This document shows positions 1 to 8,894 of a stretch of DNA of 64,000 nt, piece after piece. The stretch is from Microbulbifer sp. ALW1 (GTDB lineage: Bacteria > Pseudomonadota > Gammaproteobacteria > Pseudomonadales > Cellvibrionaceae). The stretch's first letter is position 1. Every line of letters starts with the position of its first letter. Made by a program: the position numbers and the translations under genes. Under the pieces are notes generated by a model. That model was not told the origin of the DNA, did no database searches, and saw nothing but the letters and a program-made list of their open reading frames with translations. The stretch lies in contig NZ_CP047569.1 in assembly GCF_009903625.1 (NCBI RefSeq), forward strand, positions 3,838,001 to 3,902,000, read 5' to 3'.

Positions 1-658
1 CGCCGGAACGCCAGATCACGCGCAGGTCAGCCTTGTCTATCTGGCCCTTCTCGACAGCGGCACTGAGAATCCGGTCGGCCACCGTCGCGGCATCTACACG
101 GCCATGTTTCACCGCCAGCAAATTGGCATCGTGGGCACCGGTATAGATCACGTTGCGGAAGTCGTTGCGGGGATTGAGGCCGGCCTTCTTGAGGCCCACC
201 ATGGGAAATACATAACCGGATGTAGAGGTCGGGCCGACGAAGGCAAAATCACGTCCTCGCAGCTGCTCAACACTTTGAATATCCGAGTCGGCACGCACCA
301 CTATCTGACTGTGGTAAGCCACTCCGCCCTTGTCTTTTGTCTCCGCGACGGCGAATGCTTCGACATTGGCAACCTGGGCCGCCTTTACATAGGAGAAGGG
401 TCCCAGATAGGCCACGTCCACATGCCCGGCCCTGAGCGACTCGATCACGCCGTTATAGTCCGTCGCAACGAAGCCCTCTACCTCAACACCGAGCTTCTGC
501 TCCAGAGCGGTCATCAGCTGCCTGGACTGTCGAATCATTGCCCGTGAATCCTCAGCCGGGATCAGTGCAATACGCAGGGGTTCAGAAGCTTGTACCAGCG
601 TCGCCAATACCATGGCGATGGTGCCAAGCATTAGCCCCGTTGAGTGTCTTATATTCAT
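1..658 (-). CDS. PhnD-family phosphate/phosphonate ABC transporter substrate-binding protein, 3' truncated
   Basis: Leftward gene running off the left edge; about 219 codons are present. The start is the ATG at 656-658, preceded by a strong AGGAGGT ribosome site. The first 24 residues form a signal peptide ending VQA, so the product is periplasmic. The mature part begins SEPLRIALIPAEDSR and contains GHVDVAYLGPFSYV and FVGPTSTSGYVFP, typical of PhnD/PtxB-like periplasmic binding proteins for phosphonate, phosphite or phosphate. The C-terminal third and any partner permease or ATPase genes lie outside the window, so the ligand cannot be assigned. It may also be a solitary sensor-type binding protein. 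Confidence 0.85.
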   Translation of the reverse strand, partial: MNIRHSTGLMLGTIAMVLATLVQASEPLRIALIPAEDSRAMIRQSRQLMTALEQKLGVEVEGFVATDYNGVIESLRAGHVDVAYLGPFSYVKAAQVANVEAFAVAETKDKGGVAYHSQIVVRADSDIQSVEQLRGRDFAFVGPTSTSGYVFPMVGLKKAGLNPRNDFRNVIYTGAHDANLLAVKHGRVDAATVADRILSAAVEKGQIDKADLRVIWRSG

Positions 659-1008
659 TAAATACCTCCTGAACCCGGATCTAGTAAACGACGCTACCCT
701 TTGCTGTGCTGTCATTATCACGTCACACCAATGACACAATTGTGAAAACTGGTTTAACTCCCAACCCACTTAGTTCATATAAATTGAATTAATTGCAGGG
801 AAGCGTTCATCCTAAAGTCATCTTTTAAACAGAGACCGATAGAGAAAGATGGGTCACAAGCCGGTGTCCAGGCAGTGAGAATGCACACGAGACACAGAGC
901 AGCAAGTCGCGCCCAGAAATGGACACTATGAGATGAGGGGGTCAGCGAAGAAAAACAGGAGTGAGCAGACCGAATAAGGCAAGCCGAAGGATCGCCAGCG
1001 AGCGGTTA
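659..1008. other. Intergenic region upstream of the PhnD-like gene
   Basis: About 350 bp between the PhnD-like start and the 3' end of yjbR. It must hold the promoter of the PhnD-like gene. The part from about 740 to 800 is AT-rich and is the likeliest promoter area, but no confident -35/-10 pair was found. No gene or strong hairpin was seen. Confidence 0.4.
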
Positions 1009-1389
1009 CTATCGGTAAACCTGGTCCGGTCCATAGGCGAGTTCCAGTGCCGCGCGCTCTGACTTGCGCAGGCCTTTGACGACCAGGCCGTAAGACCGGT
1101 CCATCATCCGCTCGATTTCATGATCCGGCACACTGCCGTCCAGTAACACCGTGTTCCAGTGTTTCTTGTTCATGTGGTAACCGGGTAAAACCCCGGAAAA
1201 TATATCCCGCAGGGCCTGGGCTTCATCCGGGTCACACTTCAGGTTGGTGCGAGCCAAACCATCCTGAGTTGCCAGGGTAGCGAACATTTTTCCCTTGATT
1301 TTGAACACCGCCACATCGGGGCCGAAGGGAAAGTCCTCAACGGTTTCGGGACGAGTAAGCAAATAGCTGCGCGCGCTGGAATAGTTCAT
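1009..1389 (-). CDS. yjbR: MmcQ/YjbR family DNA-binding protein
   Basis: A 126-residue protein of the usual length for the MmcQ/YjbR (DUF419) family, small double-wing DNA-binding-like cytoplasmic proteins of unknown physiological role. Family features include the N-terminal RPETVEDFPFG segment, GKMFATLA, and the HMNKKHWNTVLLDGSVP segment that precedes the C-terminal helix. Its ATG overlaps the stop of the upstream hydrolase remnant (ATGA), so the two were once translationally coupled. It is the last gene of a leftward cluster beginning with the DUF885 lipoprotein. The family call is secure; the function is not. Confidence 0.88.
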   Translation of the reverse strand: MNYSSARSYLLTRPETVEDFPFGPDVAVFKIKGKMFATLATQDGLARTNLKCDPDEAQALRDIFSGVLPGYHMNKKHWNTVLLDGSVPDHEIERMMDRSYGLVVKGLRKSERAALELAYGPDQVYR

Positions 1390-2014
1390 GGGGCTAAATG
1401 TTGATGAAACCAGTCTGCCACTGCCTGGATATAGGCCTGGCGATTTTTGTTGAAGCTATGGCCGTCGCCCTCGAACTCCACCAGGCGGTGTTTGAATCCC
1501 AGGGTTTCCAGGCGCTGATCCAGCTTGCGGGACTGTTCAATGGAAACCCGATCATCTGCACTGCCGTGTATCAGCAGGATCGGGACCTCCCGGTTCAGTG
1601 AATCCGCCCAGTAGAGTACCGAGCGACGCTGCAGTGCCGTCGATTTATCGTCGTCGTACCCGGGTATTCTGTTGCGGAATACTTTTTCCATGTCCGGGCG
1701 CTCTTCCAATCCTGCGGCCAGGTCCGAGACGCCCGCAGCCACGACCAGTGCCCTGGCGGGCACCCCGGTTCGCGCGGTCATGAAGGTCTGAATTCCACCG
1801 CGACTGTGTCCCCACATGCCAGTTCTTTCCGCATCGGCGCCCTGAATATTCGGGATCAGGTCGATCAACTGGCGTAGTCGTCGCTCCAGCAGCTATCCGC
1901 GTTCTTGATCCGCGGCGAGGACTCGTCACCGGTTTCCTCGGCCCAATTCACGCCGGGTGTCATCAAGGCTGGCAGCATTGCCAGTAGCACCACGAAAGAC
2001 TTTGTCGGACACAT
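1386..2014 (-). pseudogene. Secreted alpha/beta hydrolase (prolyl-oligopeptidase-like), frameshifted and internally shortened
   Basis: Two reading frames together resemble an S9-like alpha/beta hydrolase. The first starts at ATG 2014 with a signal peptide (MCPTKSFVVLLAMLPALM) and runs to a TGA near 1869. The second continues as LIDLIPNIQGADAERTGMWG and carries the nucleophile elbow GHSRGG, the acid segment HGSADDRVS and the histidine segment GDGHSFN. Two problems are visible: the frame changes at about 1870, and the 100 or more residues normally found between the signal peptide and the nucleophile strand are missing. The C-terminal half could start at TTG 1868, but it would lack the oxyanion region. 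I call it a degraded gene. It lies 23 bp after the DUF885 gene and overlaps yjbR. Confidence 0.65.
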
Positions 2015-2037
2015 GGCTTTGTCCCGCACGCCAAAGA

Positions 2038-3435
2038 TTACCAGTTCAGTGAAGACGGCAGACGCGGTGAAGACAGCAGTTTGGAAAAGCGTTGCCAGTG
2101 CGCTTGCTCTGAATCCTCGCCCTGCTCCACGTACTCTTTTACCAACTGCTTGCCCCAGTTGTAATTGATCACATAGGCACCGTAGGTATCCACAAAGCGC
2201 ACCCGCTGCCGGGCCTTTTCGGGGCTCATCACAGCGTATTGCTGAAAGTGTTCTACGGCTTTTTCGCGGTCAATGTCGCCATTGATATACTGGCGGGCGA
2301 CCACATTTTCGGCAAAACTGAGCTTGCCTTTCAGTGCCAGAACCTGGTCATACTTTTCTGCCTGCTGGGGATCCAGCCCCGCCAGTGGATAGAGCACTTC
2401 TTTTTCAAATGCCAGTCGCTTTTCTCCCGGGAAGGCGAGATCAATACCGTAGTTTGCACTGCCCTCGGCGATCAGCGACTGTGGACTGAACAATGGGTAA
2501 ACACTGTATTCCACCCACCCCTGGTCTTTCACCAGGGTTTGCTCCAGCAACGCGTTGTAGGTGTGATGCCCCGGGTAACCTTCGTGGCAGCCGAGATCAA
2601 TCGCGCGGTCAATATGAATGGGGAGCTCGGTGTTGATCTGGATCAGGCTCTGGGCATTACCCTGATACCAGTTGTAACCGCTCCAGGGTTTGTCCTGCAC
2701 ATACTCCAGCACGAAGTTTTCATTGGCGGGCAGCTGCACATGGGCTTTGGTTCTTTCCCGGCAACCTTTGATGGCGGCGTCAAACACCGCGGCCATTTTA
2801 TCGGCGGGAATTTCGAACTGGTCCTGAAAGGCTTTCACCCGCAGGTACAGTGGTTCCTCCCCTGGCAACAGCTGTTCCAACTCTGCCAGCACCGGCTCAA
2901 ATTCACTGTACTCTTGTATCGGTGGTGCCGTGTCGTATAGCGCCAGTGCCTCGCGGTCAAAGTCACGGAAGCTGGCATCAGCGAGGTGGTGTGCATGGTA
3001 AACCACCGCCCGCAACTGGGTTTTTAGGTAGTGGGCACGCAGGGTATCCAGATCCGATGCCGGCTTTACCTGTTGCGGCAGACGCGCCAGTAACTGTTCC
3101 GCGCGGCTGGCCAATTCTGCCGCCGTCGCAGGATCCTGCATTGCTGCATCCTTCCACTCGGCCGGCCCATAGTAGGCATCCACGTAACTTCTGTCGTGAT
3201 TGCCCAAGGTCAGCACCAGCCGCACATAGTCCTGCGCCAGCTGATCCATATCCAGGCTATCCAGGCCCTCCGCGGGCGCTGCTTGCTGGTCATTCGCCGT
3301 GGGCTTCGTCGATGCCGCCGTATCACGCTTTTCCGCCGGGGACTGCCGGTTGTCGCAGGCGGTAAGGGCGAGGAGAGAGCACAGCAACAAGAGCAGTAAC
3401 AGAGGTAGCGTTTGACGAGAAAATGATTGAATCAC
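2038..3435 (-). CDS. DUF885 family lipoprotein, putative zinc metallopeptidase
   Basis: 465 residues from a GTG start. A lipoprotein signal ends LLALTAC (Cys27), followed by a low-complexity linker to about residue 60. The rest matches DUF885: HEGYPGHH at about 284-291 is the expected metal-binding motif, and IAEGSANYGIDLAF further on supplies a glutamate-containing segment. Members are envelope-anchored proteins that resemble metallopeptidases, and few have been tested. Its substrate is unknown. It is the first gene of a leftward unit with the hydrolase remnant and yjbR. Confidence 0.85.
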   Translation of the reverse strand: MIQSFSRQTLPLLLLLLLCSLLALTACDNRQSPAEKRDTAASTKPTANDQQAAPAEGLDSLDMDQLAQDYVRLVLTLGNHDRSYVDAYYGPAEWKDAAMQDPATAAELASRAEQLLARLPQQVKPASDLDTLRAHYLKTQLRAVVYHAHHLADASFRDFDREALALYDTAPPIQEYSEFEPVLAELEQLLPGEEPLYLRVKAFQDQFEIPADKMAAVFDAAIKGCRERTKAHVQLPANENFVLEYVQDKPWSGYNWYQGNAQSLIQINTELPIHIDRAIDLGCHEGYPGHHTYNALLEQTLVKDQGWVEYSVYPLFSPQSLIAEGSANYGIDLAFPGEKRLAFEKEVLYPLAGLDPQQAEKYDQVLALKGKLSFAENVVARQYINGDIDREKAVEHFQQYAVMSPEKARQRVRFVDTYGAYVINYNWGKQLVKEYVEQGEDSEQAHWQRFSKLLSSPRLPSSLNW

Positions 3436-3502
3436 GGTAAGCCTTATCCTGATATTGAGTTGACTATTTGTGTAGCGAGTCTAGCGCCTGAAAACCCAGG
3501 GC

Positions 3503-4405
3503 TCAGGGCACCAGCGCAATTTCCGGAGGCAGCTTCGACAGTTCCTGCTTGATCCACTGCAAAAACAGCTGCACCTTGCGTGTCCGGTGCATATCCCGGT
3601 GCGTAATCAGCCACAGGTCTATCCGCCAGGACTCCGGTGGCCGCAGCATCTGGCGCAACCCTGGATTACTGGCGGCACCCCAGCAATGCAAGGGCGCCAG
3701 CCCCACACCTTGCAAAGCCGCATCTTCAAAGGGCCCGAACTCATTGCAGCGGAACACCACCTGTTCGTCGGGCACACTGCGCGCTATCCAATCGATAAAT
3801 GGCACAAAGGCCATTTCTTCGATGGCACTGACAAACCGGTGCCCCTCGATGTTTTCGAGGCTTTCCAGCGACCCACATTCCCGCACATAGTCTTTCGACC
3901 CGTAGAGACTATGCTGCAGGCTGGCGCCCAACTGCACCACATAATCTGGTGCCGTGGGGCGGGCGCCAGGGCGAATGCCAATATGCGCCTCACCGTGCTC
4001 CAAGCGCAGGTGGCGCCGATCAGCCACTATCTGCAGACGCACCTGTGGATAGCGCTGCTGAAATCCGCGCACGATTGGCATCAGCTGCGGAATAAGGTTA
4101 TTGACCGTGGTAACGATGAGAGTTCCGCGGAGCTCCTCATCTACCCCCTGTACCCGGCCGACCAATTGATCCAGCTGATCCTGCATGTTTTCCGCGGCAC
4201 TCATCAGCATGCGGCCGGCTTCCGTGGGAATGTAACCGCGGGCATGACGGTGGAAAAGGCGGGTTTTCAGCGCCTTTTCCAGAGCGTCGATGCGCCTTAA
4301 CACCGTGGTGTGCGATACCTCCAGCTCCAACGCCGCTCCCGACAGGGTACCCGCCCGGGCCACCGCCAGCGCATAGTGCAGGTTGTTCCAGTCTTTAACC
4401 GCCAC
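3503..4405 (-). CDS. LysR family transcriptional regulator
   Basis: 300 residues from a GTG start with a good GAGGA ribosome site six bases upstream. The N-terminal winged helix-turn-helix is clear: LHYALAVARAGTLSGAALEL, then SHTTVLRRIDALEKAL and a FHRHARGYIPTEAG wing. The remainder is a LysR substrate-binding domain; the effector is unknown. It is divergent from the FMN reductase at 4636, the usual arrangement of a LysR regulator and its target. An interrupted palindrome at 4496-4513 is a candidate binding site. Confidence 0.93.
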   Translation of the reverse strand: MAVKDWNNLHYALAVARAGTLSGAALELEVSHTTVLRRIDALEKALKTRLFHRHARGYIPTEAGRMLMSAAENMQDQLDQLVGRVQGVDEELRGTLIVTTVNNLIPQLMPIVRGFQQRYPQVRLQIVADRRHLRLEHGEAHIGIRPGARPTAPDYVVQLGASLQHSLYGSKDYVRECGSLESLENIEGHRFVSAIEEMAFVPFIDWIARSVPDEQVVFRCNEFGPFEDAALQGVGLAPLHCWGAASNPGLRQMLRPPESWRIDLWLITHRDMHRTRKVQLFLQWIKQELSKLPPEIALVP

Positions 4406-4495
4406 GCCAAATCCTCGGATGGTGCCTGGTTTCCGTTCTGTGGTCGCTATTCGGGCTCCCCACTGATCTCAAGCAGGCTAGACGAATCACACCTT

Positions 4496-4513
4496 CTGTG
4501 CAAATACGCACAG
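4496..4513. promoter_or_regulatory. Candidate LysR operator in the divergent promoter region
   Basis: CTGTGC-AAATAC-GCACAG, perfect six-base arms with a six-base spacer, lies between the divergent LysR and FMN-reductase genes (4406-4635). The position and dyad symmetry fit a LysR-type site. This is an inference; no close motif match is known to me. Confidence 0.45.
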
Positions 4514-4635
4514 CAGCATTGCGTAGAGTGCATTTATGTTCTTCCGCGAATCGGCCAGAATCCCTGCCATTGAAGTAATCCCCGGCGTCCAGCCCTTTGG
4601 CAGACGGGCCCGGAACCAGATAAAGAGGGTTCCCC

Positions 4636-5250
4636 ATGAGCACTGCAATCACCGACGTAACCAACGACCAACGCAAACCGCGTCTGCTGGCGCTTGCCGG
4701 TAGCCTGCGCAAAGACTCCTACAATCGCAAACTGGCTGCCAGTGCCGCACAGCTGGCCCGTGAAGCGGGTGCGGAAGTGGTTGAAGTCAACCTGCGTGAC
4801 TATCCCCTGCCTCTGTTTGACGAGGACCTGGAAGCGGCCGGCATCCCGGACAATGCACGGGCATTGAAAGACCTGTTTGCGACGGCCGATGGCCTGCTGA
4901 TCGCAAGTCCGGAATACAATGGCTCGGTAACGGCCGCACTGAAAAACATGATCGACTGGGTTTCTCGCCCGGATGGGCAGTTTGCGCGCGCAGAGCTCTT
5001 CGCCGGCCGCCGCGCGGCGCTGTTCGCCACCTCACCCGGTGGCCTTGGCGGCATGCGCGGCCTCAATCACCTGCGAGACATTCTGCAGCCACTGGGTACC
5101 TGGATAAGCCCTACCATGCTGGCAGTGCCCAGCTCGATGAACATCTTTGATGAGCACGGAAAACTGGTGGACGAAGTGGCGACCGCGCAATTGCGCGACC
5201 TGGTGCAGCAGACGATTACAGCGATTCCTACGCCAACAAATCAGGCATAA
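4636..5250 (+). CDS. NADPH-dependent FMN reductase / NAD(P)H oxidoreductase
   Basis: 204 residues with a flavodoxin-like fold. LALAGSLRKDSYNRKLA is the phosphate-binding loop for FMN. YPLPLFDEDLEAAGIPDNA and SPEYNGSVTAALKNMIDWVSR are signatures of the ArsH/ChrR/SsuE-type NADPH-dependent FMN reductase family. Such cytosolic enzymes reduce FMN, quinones, chromate or azo dyes; the natural substrate here is not identifiable. A LysR regulator lies divergently upstream and probably controls it. It is convergent with the ion-channel gene. Confidence 0.9.
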   Translation: MSTAITDVTNDQRKPRLLALAGSLRKDSYNRKLAASAAQLAREAGAEVVEVNLRDYPLPLFDEDLEAAGIPDNARALKDLFATADGLLIASPEYNGSVTAALKNMIDWVSRPDGQFARAELFAGRRAALFATSPGGLGGMRGLNHLRDILQPLGTWISPTMLAVPSSMNIFDEHGKLVDEVATAQLRDLVQQTITAIPTPTNQA

Positions 5251-5293
5251 ACGGACCACGGAGGAAGCGCCAGCAAGGAGGGGCGGCGGATCT

Positions 5294-5731
5294 TCAGCTC
5301 TGCTCCTCGTAGCGCTTCCAGTAACGCTGCATTTTCAAAAAAAGGAAGGACGCCGTCCAGGTAATCAACACCAGTCCGGTCAGCGCTTCCAGGCCCGCAG
5401 TGAAACGCAGCTCGCCATGAGGCTCTACATCGCCAAAACCCAGCGATGTATAGGTGGTGAAGGAGAAGTACACACAATCGATCAGCGTGCCGTTGAAGTT
5501 GCCGGTAAGCGTGCCAAAAAATGGCGAGTTATACATAAAGTAGTAACCCACCGCGAACATCCAGATCTCCAGCACATGCCCCACCAATGCACCGAAAACA
5601 CCAATCAACACACCCAAATTGCGGCGCAGCTTGAGTTTGTGGCCGAGAAAAAACAGGCTGTTGAGCACCTCGTGATGGATCACGACAGCAAACGACACCA
5701 GGGCGGCATTTATCAGAAAGGAAAGCAGCAT
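5294..5731 (-). CDS. Small two-helix potassium-channel-like membrane protein
   Basis: About 145 residues if it starts at ATG 5731, one base after the tadA stop; longer in-frame extensions run into tadA and are unlikely. Hydrophobic segments occur near the N-terminus (MLLSFLINAALVSFAVVIHH), in the middle (GVLIGVFGALVGHVLEIWMF) and at the C-terminus. A pore-loop-like sequence, DCVYFSFTTYTSLGFGDVEP, precedes the last helix. SLGFGD occupies the position of the TVGYGD potassium filter, so this belongs to the Ion_trans_2 group, with a variant filter. Last gene of the GMC-rlmA-tadA string. Ion selectivity is untested. Confidence 0.8.
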   Translation of the reverse strand: MLLSFLINAALVSFAVVIHHEVLNSLFFLGHKLKLRRNLGVLIGVFGALVGHVLEIWMFAVGYYFMYNSPFFGTLTGNFNGTLIDCVYFSFTTYTSLGFGDVEPHGELRFTAGLEALTGLVLITWTASFLFLKMQRYWKRYEEQS

Positions 5732-5732
5732 A

Positions 5733-6245
5733 TCAGCGACGCTTTTGAAAGAATTCCTTGACCAGTGTACCCGCTTGTTCCTGTAGAACGCCGCCTTCAA
5801 CCTGTACCCGGTGGTTGAAAAATGTTTTCTCGGGCAACTGCAGCTGACTCGCTACTACCCCCGCGCGGGGTTCGGCCGCGCCGTAAACCAGGCGCGTAAC
5901 ACGCGCGTGAATCAGGGTTCCGAAACACATGGTGCAGGGCTCAATGGTGACATACAGGGTGGCACCGGGCAGGCGGTAATTGTCCTGATGGCTGGCGGCT
6001 GCGCGCAGGGCAACCACCTCTGCGTGGGCACTGGGGTCGGACGCCGTAATCGGCTGATTGAAACCCTCACCAATGATCTCCCCATCCAACACCACCACAG
6101 CACCTACCGGCACTTCTCCCAGCGCAGCGGCCTGCGACGCCAGCTCCAGTGCCCTTTGCATGTACATAAAATCCCGTGGTGTGGCCAAGGTTAACCTTCC
6201 TGCTCGATTGAAGTTACTGCTTTGATCCCGTGTTCCGCTTGGCAC
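5733..6245 (-). CDS. tadA: tRNA-specific adenosine deaminase TadA
   Basis: Zinc-dependent deaminase that converts A34 to inosine in tRNA-Arg(ACG). The HAE motif (SAHAEVVALR, with catalytic Glu) and the zinc-binding EPCTMCFGTLIHAR motif are intact, and GEVPVGAVVV is the conserved early strand. Up to 170 residues are open; the family usually starts close to the MQRALELASQAA helix, so the true start may be an internal one around 6170 rather than 6245. It lies three bases after rlmA and one base before the channel gene. Confidence 0.9.
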   Translation of the reverse strand: MPSGTRDQSSNFNRAGRLTLATPRDFMYMQRALELASQAAALGEVPVGAVVVLDGEIIGEGFNQPITASDPSAHAEVVALRAAASHQDNYRLPGATLYVTIEPCTMCFGTLIHARVTRLVYGAAEPRAGVVASQLQLPEKTFFNHRVQVEGGVLQEQAGTLVKEFFQKRR

Positions 6246-6248
6246 ACA

Positions 6249-7061
6249 TTATTCACTGGGCTTACGCAAGCGGCGCAACAGAAAATCGGCTTCCAGTGTC
6301 AGTCGATCCAGCTGTTCCAAAGACTCGCGTGCCTCACTGCGCCCTTTCCAGGCAAACGGCGTCATTGAAAGAAAATCCTTGATCAGCGGCTGCCCGGCGA
6401 TTTTCAGCGGAAAGCCGCAGCGCAATTCCACATCCGGATCCAAACCTGCCAGTGGCGCCGGCGTCTCGTGCAGCTGGGGGCTTTCATACAGTCGGCTTTT
6501 CAGGCTCCAGAGGTGCTCTGGACCAGGAGAAACATCCAGCAACACGCCACCCGGTTTCAGTACGCGCACCAGCTCTTCGACAGGGCCTGGTGCGAAGACG
6601 CGCAAAATGGCATCGACACTGCCATCGGCCACTGGCAGGTGGTAACTGCTGGCCACGGCAAAATGTGCAGCTTTCTGCTTTTTTGATGCCAGACGCACGC
6701 CAGCCTTGGCAATATCGATCCCGCAGATCTGCTCTTGACGCCAACCATAGGCTTGAAGAGCGCGACTGTAATAGCCTTCACCACAGCCCACATCCAACAA
6801 TACCGCGTGACTATTTCCCAGGTTCGCCAGCAGAGCACCAATGGCTTCCGCCAGTGGCTGGTAATGTCCCGCCTCCAGAAAGTTGCGGCGAGCATTGAGC
6901 ATTTCCGCGGAATCACCCGGCTCACGGCTGCGCTTCTGCTGCACCGGCAGCAGGTTTACGTAGCCTTCTTTTGCACAGTCAAAACTATGGCCACTGGCAC
7001 AACGCCAGCTTCTGTTGTGCAATTCAAGGGACTGTTTGCAATGGGGGCATTGCCAGATCAT
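6249..7061 (-). CDS. rlmA: 23S rRNA (guanine-N1)-methyltransferase RlmA
   Basis: 270 residues, the expected length. An N-terminal zinc finger (CPHCKQSLEL...CASGHSFDCAKEGY) binds the rRNA hairpin. It is followed by an AdoMet-binding domain with LLDVGCGEGYYS and, later, a LKPGGVLLDVSPGPEHL segment. In E. coli the enzyme methylates G745 of 23S rRNA. The ATG overlaps the GMC oxidoreductase stop by four bases (ATGA), so the genes are translationally coupled although the functions look unrelated. Confidence 0.93.
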   Translation of the reverse strand: MIWQCPHCKQSLELHNRSWRCASGHSFDCAKEGYVNLLPVQQKRSREPGDSAEMLNARRNFLEAGHYQPLAEAIGALLANLGNSHAVLLDVGCGEGYYSRALQAYGWRQEQICGIDIAKAGVRLASKKQKAAHFAVASSYHLPVADGSVDAILRVFAPGPVEELVRVLKPGGVLLDVSPGPEHLWSLKSRLYESPQLHETPAPLAGLDPDVELRCGFPLKIAGQPLIKDFLSMTPFAWKGRSEARESLEQLDRLTLEADFLLRRLRKPSE

Positions 7062-8695
7062 GCGTTTTCGCTGATTTCCTGTTGTCTGTGGGCCGCCGTT
7101 TTTTTCAAAATCATTTCTGCGGCTTTTTCGGCGATGGCAATAACCGGCGCATTGGTATTGCCACTGATGAGGGTCGGCATTATGGAGGCATCCACCACCC
7201 TCAGTCCATCAACACCACGCACGCGCAACTCGTGATCGACAACCGCGTTTTCATCTGCGCCCATTTTGCAGGTACCCACGGGGTGATAGATCGACTCGGC
7301 CTGCTGACGAATAAAATTGGCGATAGCATCCCGCTGTGTCAAACATTCGCCGGGGTTCCACCAGCGCTTGTGCAGTGTTTGCAACTCTGACTGCGCAATG
7401 ATTTCCCGGGCCATTTCGAAGGCTTCCACCATCACCTGAAGATCGTCTGCTGCCTCCAGGTAATTCGGCTGAATCAGCGGCGCTGCGCTGGGGTCGCGAG
7501 AGGCAAGTCGAATATGCCCCCGGCTCAGGGGCCTGAGCGCACAGGCGTGCAGGGAATATCCATTACCCGGCCTTTTATCCTGCCCGTGACTGAACAGCGG
7601 CGCCGCACTCAGATGAAACTGAATATCCGGATGTTCCCCGGCCTTACTCGAGCTGGCAAAGCCTCCGGCCTCGGCAATATTGTTGGTGAGCATACCCCGG
7701 TTGAGCAGCAGGTACTCCGGAAGGTGCATGGCGGTTTTCAATTTGGGCCAGAACCCGTTATTGAAACCGACACAGCCATTGGTCTCCACCACCTGAGTAA
7801 TATCCAGATGGTCCTGCAGATTCTGCCCGACCCCTGGTAGGTGGCACTGGGGAAGGATACCCAGCTTTTTCAGTTCATTCTCGGGCCCAATCCCGGAAAG
7901 CATCAACAGTTGCGGGGATTGAATCGCTCCCGCGCACAGAATCACTTCTTTATTGGCCACAATACGGCGACCGTTCAACAGGGTTACCGCGCACACCCTG
8001 TCGCCCTTGAATTCCAGGCCCGCCACCTGGCAGCGGGTGTAGATACTCAGGTTGGGGCGGTTTTTTACCGGGTACAGGTAAGCGGTGGCGGACGAGCATC
8101 GGCGACCGCGCTTCTGGGTCACCTGATAGAAACCCACGCCGTTTTGCTGGTAGCCGTTAAAGTCATTGTTCAGGCGGTGGCCTGCGTCCTGGGCCGCGCG
8201 CACAAAGGCCCGTCCCGCCGTCGATTTCCACTTGAGATCAGAGACCGCCAGCGGGCCATAGCCGCTGTGATAAGCATCACTGCCGCGCTGATTTCCCTCC
8301 GCTAACAGGAAATAGGGCAGCATGTCCGACCAACCCCAACCGGGATTGCCGGCCTGCTCCCAGGCGTCGTAATCCCCCGGGTTGCCCCGGGTGTAGATCA
8401 TGGCATTGATGGCGCTGCTGCCGCCCAGCACACGACCACGGGGCCAGAACAGGCGGCGATTGCACAGCTGGGCTTGCGGTTCGGTGTAGTGATGCAGGTT
8501 GAAGCGTTTGCCCGGAACCAGGTAGCCGATACCCGCAGGCATCTGGATCAGGAGGTTGTGATCAGACGGGCCGGATTCCAAAAGGCAAACCCGGTTTTGC
8601 TCGTCCTCACTCAGACGGTTGGCGAGTACACACCCCGCAGAACCCCCGCCGACGATCACATAGTCGAATACCATGCTTCTAGCCATGCGCTTCAC
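7058..8695 (-). CDS. GMC family FAD-dependent oxidoreductase (choline-dehydrogenase-like)
   Basis: 545 residues. FDYVIVGGGSAGCVLANRLS is the dinucleotide-binding FAD motif, and the following glutamate (LLESG) binds the adenosine ribose. The GMC signature is seen in WPRGRVLGGSSAINAMIYTR, and the C-terminal half carries the catalytic His region (SIYHPVGTCKMG) and NTNAPVIAIAEKAAEMIL. These enzymes oxidise alcohols such as choline or long-chain alcohols; no betaine genes are adjacent, so betA is not assigned. Start options are GTG 8695 and ATG 8686. First gene of a leftward string with rlmA, tadA and the channel. Confidence 0.9.
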   Translation of the reverse strand: MKRMARSMVFDYVIVGGGSAGCVLANRLSEDEQNRVCLLESGPSDHNLLIQMPAGIGYLVPGKRFNLHHYTEPQAQLCNRRLFWPRGRVLGGSSAINAMIYTRGNPGDYDAWEQAGNPGWGWSDMLPYFLLAEGNQRGSDAYHSGYGPLAVSDLKWKSTAGRAFVRAAQDAGHRLNNDFNGYQQNGVGFYQVTQKRGRRCSSATAYLYPVKNRPNLSIYTRCQVAGLEFKGDRVCAVTLLNGRRIVANKEVILCAGAIQSPQLLMLSGIGPENELKKLGILPQCHLPGVGQNLQDHLDITQVVETNGCVGFNNGFWPKLKTAMHLPEYLLLNRGMLTNNIAEAGGFASSSKAGEHPDIQFHLSAAPLFSHGQDKRPGNGYSLHACALRPLSRGHIRLASRDPSAAPLIQPNYLEAADDLQVMVEAFEMAREIIAQSELQTLHKRWWNPGECLTQRDAIANFIRQQAESIYHPVGTCKMGADENAVVDHELRVRGVDGLRVVDASIMPTLISGNTNAPVIAIAEKAAEMILKKTAAHRQQEISENA

Positions 8696-8847
8696 TTCTT
8701 TAATTTATGTGTTAGTGATTGACCCAGCTATTGTAGACCCGCATGGCGCGGCAATTCCGCTGAAGTGATGGGATCGGCGGAGAGGAAAGCGGTAAATGAG
8801 AAATAATGCAGTCGGTAAGGATGGGAAAGAAGAGGGATTTGACGGGG

Positions 8848-8880
8848 AAAAACAAACAAGGGGCGGCGTAACCGCCCCTT
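8848..8880 (-). terminator. Rho-independent terminator after the GH20 gene
   Basis: On the minus strand a perfect nine-base stem AAGGGGCGG/CCGCCCCTT (8858-8880) with a five-base loop is followed by a T-rich run (complement of 8849-8857). It sits 15 bp after the hexosaminidase stop and separates it from the GMC oxidoreductase. Confidence 0.85.
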
Positions 8881-8894
8881 CATTCATCAGCCGA

